Assembly (NCBI GenBank): GCA_930367205.1
Contig: OV884011.1
Span: 107,375,139-107,439,138 of the forward strand
Source of the DNA: Acanthosoma haemorrhoidale
Lineage: Eukaryota > Arthropoda > Insecta > Hemiptera > Acanthosomatidae
Length of the DNA stretch: 64,000 nt
Reading direction: 5' to 3'
Under the pieces are notes generated by a model that ran no database searches, was not told the DNA's origin, and saw nothing but the letters and a program-made list of their open reading frames with translations. The first letter of the stretch is position 1. The number at the start of each line of letters is the position of its first letter. The position numbers were made by a program, and so were the translations under genes. This document shows, piece after piece, positions 56,506 to 64,000 of the stretch.

Positions 56506-56901
56506 ATCCTAGTAGGAAGGTGTGTGGTCTAACAACGCCGGACTAAAACATAGAAAAGTTAGGGAAGAGAGGTGCAGGGGTAGTTGAATAAGAAAGCCAT
56601 GGTTGAAGCAAAGCAACCAGCGCCAGTGCAGAAACAGAGAGAATCTGGTTCCGACAAGATGAATAAGCTCGGCATTTCTGCCTACAGTGAATGAGAGAAG
56701 GGTTTATTTCGGCCAATCACGTGACTACTACGCCCGCGCCCCTAGTTTGCTACAGCAGTGTCGGGATCGTGAACTACTCCCCTCTTTCTAAACTGACGCC
56801 GCAGATTTATTGATAAAGCATAAAATACGGAATGGTAGGCGGGTGTTTTCTGGTCCGTGAAGAGCGTAACTTTTATTTATTTGTGGTGAAGAAGTAGAAC
56901 A
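56506..56901 (-). mobile_element. Second, truncated LTR of the same family, same orientation
   Basis: Directly next to the previous copy (16 bp away) it repeats aatcctagtaggaaggtgtg, cggactaaaacatag, aagaaagccatggttgaagc, gcgccagtgcag and, at its end, gaagaagtagaaca (minus-strand start TGTTCTACTTCTTC). It lacks the 3' half of the LTR and has almost no microsatellite, just aaacagagagaa. Confidence 0.75.
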
Positions 56902-57211
56902 CTAGTCTATTCTAACTACAGTTCAAAAAATAAAATATGCATAGTGCTCAGGCCAGCAGGTGTTTTGGTGGTGGACTATTTGGAGTTGATTTCAATTTTA
57001 CACCCTGAATTCAAATATGGCATTAGTTATTGCCTGGGAGTTCAAATTTCTAAGATATAACAATTCAGTTAAATGTACGTTACACTATTTTAAGTGAAAT
57101 CCATGAATCAAATAAAAAAACTAAATACGGAATTTTTATCATTATATTATACAAATATTATTATATACAAAGATAAAGGAAAAGTCAGCGATGAAACCAA
57201 CTAACTAGTCA
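56902..57211. other. No feature recognised
   Basis: AT-rich sequence. Confidence 0.5.
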
Positions 57212-57244
57212 CTGAACACTTCGGAAGCTTCTTTTATGTGACAT

Positions 57245-57253
57245 TCTTTAGTA

Positions 57254-57259
<6 letters not shown>
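57245..57259 (+). repeat. Target-site duplication of the poly(A) retroposon (left)
   Basis: tctttagtacatttt; the partner at 57589-57603 reads tctttaatacatttt. Confidence 0.75.
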
Positions 57260-57301
<42 letters not shown>

Positions 57302-57588
57302 TTCAAAACCTCTTTATTGATAATATATATACAATGACAAAATTAAATAAATAAATTTGGAATTACAGCTGTCTCCTCGTGCTGCATTCGCAGATGCATA
57401 TTAAGGAGTGCATAAAATATAATACTTTCAGATTGTTGCTAATAAGTCCAATACACATACACTCACTAGGTGATGAGGCTCACCTTCAGCTTGCGACCGT
57501 GGAAAACACTAACACTAAAATCTAAACCTAGAACCTAAGGCTAAAGCGTAAGGGGGTTATCGTGTTAAACACCGGGTTTGTCAAATAC
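57260..57588 (-). mobile_element. Poly(A) retroposon with 15-bp target duplication
   Basis: On the + strand it opens with a run of about 40 T (a poly(A) tail on the minus strand) next to tttattgata, an AATAAA signal in minus orientation. Flanks tctttagtacatttt (57245-57259) and tctttaatacatttt (57589-57603) differ at one base and represent the target duplication. The body of about 285 bp has no ORF. It is a SINE or a 5'-truncated LINE end. A diverged relative lies at 23200-23335. Confidence 0.8.
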
Positions 57589-58377
57589 TCTTTAATACAT
57601 TTTGGAACAGTCCCTTTTTAAACTTCAGCAGTGATCAGCCATCATCCCCCACCCCATAACCCCATCTTCCTTGGTAGCAGGCCTCCATAGTTTTAATATC
57701 CTGGTGAAATCTTTCACCTTGTTCCTCAATGGCGCCTTCTAAATTTTCAGTAAGCAGCTGTGTAAATATTGTACCTGAATGCTCATGATACACCCAAGGG
57801 ATTTGAAACTTGATAAGCATCTCGTTCACCAGTTCTAGATAGTTTTCAGCTTTGTGTTTGCCCAGAAAATTTCCAACAACTGCAACTATAGAAGTCCAGG
57901 CTTTTCGCTGAGCCACTTTCATCGAATTAACTAAGCAGGATCCTTAACGAGTTGTCTTATTTGTGGACCGTCAAATATTCCTGGTTTATTTTTTTTCTTA
58001 CTTAGGAGAGGCATTTTCCTCCTATATATGCAAAGCATGGTCCGTTCTTATCAAGACTCTTTACAAACTGCTTCAAAAGACCCAGCTTTATATGCAGTGG
58101 AGGAAAGATGATTTTCTCTTGTTCAACTGTGGGATCGTTAATGACATTATTTGTCCCAACGTCCATGTTTTGTCTCTTAGGTCACTCTTTTCTAGCCCAG
58201 TGGTGTGTTATCCCAGAGGCACAAGAAGCAAAAATATTTAGCGTGGGCACTTTGGTGTCCAAGAAGAATTTTTTCCCTTTTTTAAGTCCACACAAATCAC
58301 CTATTGATGTTCATTATACTTCATCTTCTCCAAGATCAAAGCTATGGTCTTATAGTCTTGTTGACAGAAGACAATAG

Positions 58378-59756
58378 GGCAAATATATAGGAACTAATCC
58401 TTGTATATGTGATTTAGAACTCCACGTTTCGTGTAGAATCGCAAGTTAAATAAAATCTCGGATCTAAAAAAGTGGATCAGATAGAGAAAAACTTATTTCA
58501 TATTTAGATTCAGCGCCCCAAAAATGTAGCTAAAATCCTAGGCACCAAAAAAAATTTTTTTCTTGGATGACAATCAATTAATCAAGGTGACGAGATCTTT
58601 AATTTTATATACTACTCAATATTACAGGGAAATATTTATAAAATGTATTAATAACCCTTAATTATGTTTTATGAAGTTAAAAATATTCTTTATGTTGTTG
58701 AGTAATCAAATACAATCTTGTTATAAATTTTCATGTTTATTGGTCACCGTACACTCACGATCGCCAGGACAGGCAGGCAAACGTACATGAGAATACATAA
58801 AGGTTTCTGAATTTTAAAAGAATCAAAAAAAAAACCAATAAAGCACCTGACTGCTGATGGTTTGCGGTTGGATCCTGATCCTTCCTTTCCGGTGTGTATC
58901 ACTGGAAGTCCGTTGTGAATATTATTTCGGCTGGCAATTGTACAGCCACCTTAATGGACTATATCTGATTTGTTTAGCGCTCATAAGGTATCCATCCTCT
59001 CTAGCCCACCCGCATCAATCTAATAATTTTATCTCGAATATTTTGAGGATTTCTTTTTTTGAGCGGTTTATTTGACACAGTCGTAGCGAACATGTCCCTC
59101 TCTCGTCGTCTGTTTCCACACAATTGTTTTTGACTCCTTTTTCTTTATTTTGTTTTTGATAAGAGGCTCAGTCAGTATCTTTCTCTCCCATCCTGGTGAT
59201 ATGCTCCTCCATTGCATTCTTCCAATCTTTACTGGCTTGACAGCCTATTCTCCTGCAACTTACACTTTTTTTTTCAAGTAGCTCTAGGTCACTCGTTTTA
59301 AAGTGGGTCAGTGACTCTGCACCACATGAAAGGACGGGAAGTACCAAAATCTTGCTGACGAAGGTTAGAGGTTTCCAGGACCCTCTTTTTTTGTTCCACC
59401 TTTAAGTTGTGTCTAGGTCCTACTAAATAATCAGTACATACATATAATACTTAGCCACCTACTCGAAGCGATAGGTCCCAAATTTCAATTTTTCATCTGA
59501 CCGTGCTAGGAACTGGAAAAGTTAGTTATAGTTACTGAGGTGTACCTGCAAGCCCGTTTCTCTGCGTGTGCGCTTTTACTGTGGCACTCTGCAGACCTTT
59601 CACAATTAATTTCCAGTATAAATCCCATACCAATCATGGCAATTTTATAAGGGATGGTTGACTCCTTCATTACTTTATGGCTGATGTTATCATGGCCAAC
59701 TTGAAGTTAAAAATCAGGTGGTTTGTCTAGTATTATTGAAGATAATATTAACAAAA
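58378..59756. other. No gene recognised
   Basis: AT-rich, with a tRNA-like box-B stretch near 58860 (ggttggatcctgatcc) that might belong to another SINE. No complete structure could be drawn. Confidence 0.4.
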
Positions 59757-60010
59757 TGTGGTTAGCATACTGACTTCTAACTTTGGAGACCCAGGATCGT
59801 TTCCCAGTTCCCCTAAAGATTTTTCTTGGAGGGGTGGGTCTAGTTTGGATTCACTCAGCCTTGGGAGTATAATTTAACAGGTACTTCATCAAAAATGTGT
59901 TGAATCTGGTTTTGAAAACTGAAATTAAGGTTGTGAGGGAGGTTGTTTCACACCAACGATTGTGACAACCTTGGTCTTACCTATTCCTGAGATGTTGGGC
60001 CATGGATTTA
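59757..60010 (+). mobile_element. tRNA-derived-type SINE
   Basis: The start gtggttagcatactgac followed about 25 bp later by ggatcgtttcc imitates the A and B boxes of an RNA polymerase III promoter. The body (ggattcactcagccttgg, gaaattaaggt) matches the copy at 6668-6905. The 3' end and target duplication were not resolved. Confidence 0.6.
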
Positions 60011-60526
60011 TTTATTTTATATTAACAAAATTGGGAGGAAAAAGTTATTTTCGACAATTTTAACTGATACTGTTGAAAGAGATGGTGCTACAGTGGTTTT
60101 TAGCTCTAATCGTTATATCAAAATACTAGCTCGTTTGTTTTTCAAAAACTAATTTTTTTATTGGCTGAAGGTTTTTCCCCCATCACTAATGCCTTCCTTC
60201 AACTACTGCTGCCTGGCTGAGGCCCCTATCAGTTCAGCTTTGACAAGATGTTGATAAGGCACACCTTTTACCCATTCCAGTCGTGTTTTTTTGAAAAGGT
60301 TTCGGTGAAATCCCTCTGAGATGTGAAATATGGTCAATTCCACATACCTGGGGCTCTGTATGGTTGACAACCAACCTACAGACCCTATTTCAATATGCAT
60401 TGCTACCATGTATATACTTTTTGGGATTGTCTATTCTCTGTTCGGTCAGTTGATGATTCTTCTCTATATTAAACTATTTTTAAGTTTAATTTATGTGTGA
60501 TAGTCATTGGAGTTTTTATTTTGTAG
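60011..60526. other. Probable TMEM198 intron; no other feature
   Basis: No exon encoding the N-terminal part of TMEM198 was found upstream of 60527. An unassigned minus frame lies at 60203-60409. Confidence 0.4.
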
Positions 60527-60637
60527 GTTATAGATGTTTCAAAGCTGTTATGTTTTTAACTGGTTTTACCTTTGCCACAGTTATTGTTTATCTGATCTGT
60601 ATTCAAGAAAAGTTGCTTCCTAGCATCGCCAATGCAG
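60527..60637 (+). CDS. TMEM198: TMEM198-type membrane protein, internal exon 1
   Basis: Acceptor tttattttgtag, donor atgcag|gtaagc, phase 1 to 1, 37 codons: GYRCFKAVMFLTGFTFATVI then VYLICIQEKLLPSIANAG. FGYRCFKA.MFL.GF is the family signature (DUF4203-type, multipass). Vertebrate TMEM198 is a seven-pass membrane protein reported to promote LRP6 phosphorylation in Wnt signalling. The preceding helix exon(s) were not recognised. Confidence 0.9.
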
Positions 60638-63239
60638 GTAAGCAATCAAATTTATTTTATGTGCAAAAAACAAAAAAATAAGGTCAATCTATTTTTTATA
60701 TTAGGTTGTTGACATTTTCTTTTTTATATTCACAGTTATCCACACACAATTTATATTCTATTAGCAAACTAAATGGTTGGCTTAAGATCTTAATTTATGA
60801 GGCATGTATTTATAAATTAAGAAGTGACTAGAGATTGCACAAGCTTTATTTAAAATTTTTAGATGAGAAATCGATCAGAAAACCTGTGAATCATTCATTC
60901 TAATTTATGTAAAGTGTATTTATTTCTAATTCCTGAATTGGTATTATATTTTTAAATTATTTTTTTATACTGTTGTGTTGTAGATAGTGCATTTTTTTAG
61001 TAAAGAATTAATGACTTAAATCCTGCTTTTATTAGAACATTATCTATATATTTTTATTTTCCTGAAATTGAATGATCATTATTATGTGATTTGCCAATTT
61101 TTTTTATTTAAGTCTGTTTGCAGTTAGTTACCCTTGCATGACCCAATCAGGATATTTTGTTTTTTTATGTCACAATTATATTACTGTTTATTTGACCTCT
61201 TTAGTTAGTTCTTGCAATAAGCTATGTTTGTTATACCAATGAGGATGTAGAACTAAAATGAAATGACATCGAGAAACCAATTATATTACAATATTTTCAT
61301 ATTGCATTATTTGTTTAATTGGTTGTAATTTAAATAATAACTTACTTATTTTTTTTTATAATGTTATACAAGAAGTCATATGATTTCATGTCTAATTCTA
61401 GTTGATTCAAATTATATAATTTCACCCTTTAATATCCACTTAAGTGTGAAAACTTTACCTAATTCTCACTTATTTCATTGCCCAACTATTAATGCCTATT
61501 TGATTTCGTAATCTGTTTCACCTGGTTCATTAATTCTTATTTTATCATTTTTATCAGAAATTCAAAATCACTGTTAACATAAATTCTAAGAAAATTTTTG
61601 GATTCTGATTGAATACCTGTTATTGGATTCTTATTTATCTGCTTCGCCTATAATTTTACAGTTTTCCCGAGACCTCATCTGCTTTTAGCACTGTATTTAT
61701 TAAAACGCAGCATGTGTTAATTGATAATTGTATTTACCCATTGGTTTAAATTATAATAGTTGTTAATGACAATTCAACATATATTATGCTGCTAAATAAT
61801 AATAGGTCTCAGAAAAAAATATCAAAATTTATAATGCTTTCCTGACCCTTTTAGCAGCTGGATTGAAAAAATAGGGCCTAGGTTCAAATTGCAGCCTTGT
61901 TACTATTTTTTTCTTTTAGCAACATAATTTACTTCAGGTAGTTTATATAACTAATTATTAATAAAATAATTCAGACTTATAATGTATTATGTAAATGAGT
62001 AGAAGAGATTGTGGGAAATCGGTTTATGTTGATGTAAGTGAGTTATTAGGTTTTCATCTAATATATTTATTAACAACATTTTAACATTATATGTATGGCT
62101 GTATCAGATTCTAGTATAAAATGATTGGGGGTATTGACTGTTTAAAACAGTTTAGAGAACACAATGTTGTCAGTCAGCAGTTTAGGACCTGATGCTGACA
62201 GTCGACCGCTGTCCATTAATAAATTTGTTGAAAACCTAACATTTTTCTTTCATCATTCTAAGCTGATTTCCCAACGAACTCATTTATATATTCACGGGAA
62301 ACAATGAACTCACAGTAGTCTCTAATAATTCGACTTACAATGATGTAAAAAGCTAACCTTCTCTCTGAAAGTTTAAACGGACTGCATTGTAGTCCTCTTT
62401 GAAAGATTATAGCTCTATCATTTTTCATTGTACTAGACCAATCAAAGAGATTAGGTTTTATTAGGCTTCGTGTTCGATAGAGTTGGCTCATTTTGAAAGA
62501 ATGCCTTGTCAGAGATTAGAAGATAGTTTATAACACCAGCCCTGTCAATTTTTTTTCTTAGACTAATAATTATTAAGTGGGATTACAAACCACAGCTAGT
62601 AGTTATTTATAACAACTATAGGTTAAAGAGAAAATATAGCGAAAAAGCCAGGATAGGCAGTGAGCAGAATCTTGGAATGGACCACATTTGTATGAATACA
62701 TACATTCAAAATGACAAATCCAAATTACAAATTTACAATGCATGGATGAAGTAGAAGCTATTTTCATGGGTTTAATATGACTGGTAATGACAAATGCCCT
62801 TGTGACAACGGTACAGAACAAACTTAGCATTTCATTGAGACTACAGAACGATTCATTTGTTGACCTCATAGAGTACAGTGAATTAAATTGTAACGTATGA
62901 TGCAGTTATGCATTTATGTTTTTTTTAAATTTGTTTTAGGATTTTGTTAATTATTCATTATTTAAGTATTACGTTTTTGTTTTTTTACTTATTTTTTTGC
63001 TTTCTTTTTTAAAATGTATTACCATATCGTATATATATTCTTTTTTTAAAATTTTAAATGTGTTTGAATTACCATACACCTAGTATATAATAAATGAAGC
63101 ATGTAGTTCTGATAAAGGTATTTAAAAGAATATACTTTTAGTTAAAATATAATATTTTTGGGACATCCATTACTGATAATTTTTGCTTAATTTATTAAAT
63201 AACATAAATAAGCTGAATATTGTTCATTTCGTTATACAG
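60638..63239 (+). other. TMEM198 intron, 2.6 kb
   Basis: Bounded by gtaagc and gttatacag. It is AT-rich and contains the foldback element at 61988-62297. It has no other feature apart from a box-B-like ggttcaaattgc at about 61890. Confidence 0.85.
61988..62297. repeat. Foldback element in the TMEM198 intron
   Basis: The left arm gtaaatgagtagaagagatt, gtgggaaatcggtttatgtt and ttaggttttcatctaatata pairs with the right arm, which reads taataaatttgttgaaaacc, taacattt, ctaagctgatttcccaacga and actcatttatatattc. The arms are about 85 bp with a 130-bp middle. Single-arm or paired relatives lie at 50.8-51.7 and 54.6 kb. It is non-coding. Confidence 0.7.
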
Positions 63240-63458
63240 GGATAGCTATTTGTGCGGGTTTACTGTTTGGTCTAATTACCATGTTGGTGCAATATGTTGG
63301 AATTTTCATGACTGGCTTCCACACCGGACTCGCTATGGCTATAGTAGGTCTAGTTACGGCAGATCAGCTGAATTCACCGCCTTCAACAATTATTTCTATC
63401 GCTTCACTTTTAGGAGTTGGACTATTATTTGCAATTATCAATCTTCAATGGCAAAAAG
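63240..63458 (+). CDS. TMEM198: TMEM198-type membrane protein, internal exon 2
   Basis: Acceptor gttatacag, donor aaaaag|gtaagc, phase 1 to 1, 73 codons. With the previous exon it reads NAG-IAICAGLLFGLITMLVQYVG, then IFMTGFHTGLAMAIVGLVTA, DQLNSPPSTIISIASLLGVG and LLFAIINLQWQKG: three hydrophobic helices. LLFGLITMLVQYVG.F.TGFH is strongly conserved in TMEM198. The C-terminal exons lie beyond the window. Confidence 0.93.
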
Positions 63459-63691
63459 GTAAGCACAACTTGTTGCGTACTACAAAACAGTAATTATACC
63501 TTTATAAATATATGAATGTACTGTTTGAATGTAGAAACTTTAAGGCTATGATTAACATTAGTTTACTATTTGATTCAAGGATCAGTGGCCTCACCGTTAT
63601 TTATTATTCAGAGGTACAGGGAAGACATCTTAATAACTGAAAAGAAATTTCCCACTTATGTTTCAAGCACACCGGTCACAAAATTTTAACA

Positions 63692-63998
63692 AATGCCTGG
63701 TATGTACAGAAATTGCACTCTGTTGAAGAGGAAAGACGTCACATTGAGGAAACAGCTACTGCGATAATAATTGAGAACATAAGGTCACAAGTGTACAACG
63801 TTATAAAAAACACTCCTCATATGATTTTATGGGAGGAGTTGAAGACCTCATCCCAGAGTCTCGAAGAGCATTTATTGTTGCTATTGTGTTGAGTAAAAAT
63901 AAATGGATGTATCACCAAGTGGAGAAAACAAAATTGACTGCCATCACCGATGCTCTAAGGCCTATCTCCTTTCTCTCCCAGAGAAGAAAGCAACTGTA
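63692..63998 (+). pseudogene. Decayed arthropod repeated ORF of unknown function, truncated by the window
   Basis: One frame reads WYVQKLHSVEEERRHIEETA, TAIIIENIRSQVYNV and stays open to about 63870. In another frame VEDLIPESRRAFIVAIVLSK and TAITDALRPISFLSQRRKQL continue. The ordered blocks E..R.I..TAA.II...IR...Y, (L)P.SLR.F...I, and A...A.RPRSF(M/I)(S/A)P recall an uncharacterised family repeated in arthropod genomes. One frameshift near 63835 shows decay. The first part, from about 63575, has an open frame SVASPLFIIQRYREDILITE that I cannot assign. Confidence 0.5.
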
Positions 63999-64000
63999 AA

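Larger units (their letters stand above)
57212..58377 (-). pseudogene. Decayed copy of the arthropod repeated ORF, interrupted by a retroposon
   Basis: Read on the minus strand: KYNEHQ.VICVDLKKGKKFF, CASGITHHWARKE, NMDVGTNNVINDPTVEQEKI then FPPLHIKLGLLKQFVKSLDK NG (about 58100), AWTSIVAVVGNFLGKHKAEN YLELV (57900), EQGERFHQDIKTMEACYQGRW (57700) and, after a frameshift, MMADHC..LKRDCSKMY (about 57610). The C-terminal residues KRSFRSVQ resume at about 57240, past a 329-bp insertion. These are the same blocks as in 54826-55368 plus its missing N-terminal part. Several stops and frameshifts make it non-functional. Confidence 0.75.

Noticed and set aside
63575..63690. Open frame after the TMEM198 exon, considered as its next exon
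   Set aside because: The residues do not resemble the TMEM198 C-terminal part and the preceding acceptor is poor.

Overview
This is a eukaryotic, AT-rich, repeat-dense nuclear segment from an arthropod, most likely an insect. Two host genes with GT-AG introns lie on the + strand. The rest is intron, intergenic sequence and decayed mobile elements. Two of the repeated ORF families are, as far as I recall, typical of arthropod genomes. I cannot name the species. There are no bacterial operons, CRISPR arrays or rRNA, and I saw no intact tRNA.

Host genes. (1) A plexin-domain-containing (PLXDC-type) type I membrane protein is encoded by ten coding exons from 42442 to 49724. It has a further intron in the 3' UTR, and its terminal exon starts at 50138. 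Every splice phase joins into one frame of about 521 residues; only the signal-peptide exon(s) upstream are missing. (2) Two consecutive internal exons of a TMEM198-type multipass membrane protein lie at 60527-60637 and 63240-63458. Its first and last exons were not found.

Mobile elements, left to right: fragment of a Tc1-like MITE (12-110); gypsy-type gag remnant (474-815); unidentified decayed ORF (about 4940-6000, -); SINE-like copy (6668-6905); rearranged LINE piece (9296-9710); mariner-type MITE (10341-10457); two LTRs of one family facing each other (15103-15930 + and 15979-16771 -); 5'-truncated Ty3/gypsy RNase H-integrase region (17467-19057); foldback element (24339-24785); further LTR copies at 26256, 30183, 42745, 55485 and 56506; hairpin element (35053-35234); Tc1 transposase scrap (38536-38815); and a Jockey-like LINE (38928-42059) inserted into an LTR copy with an 11-bp target duplication. 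Around the host genes lie a Tc1-like MITE (46799-47017), a foldback family (50.8, 54.6 and 62.0 kb), two decayed copies of an arthropod repeated ORF (54826-55368 and 57212-58377, -), a poly(A) retroposon inserted into the second of these, a SINE (59757-60010), and a decayed ORF at the right edge (63692-63998).

No complete undescribed molecular system is evident. The strongest unusual items are the nested and inverted arrangements of a roughly 0.8-1.0 kb LTR family with seven or eight copies in 41 kb, the dated LINE-into-LTR insertion, and the arthropod repeated ORFs of unknown function.
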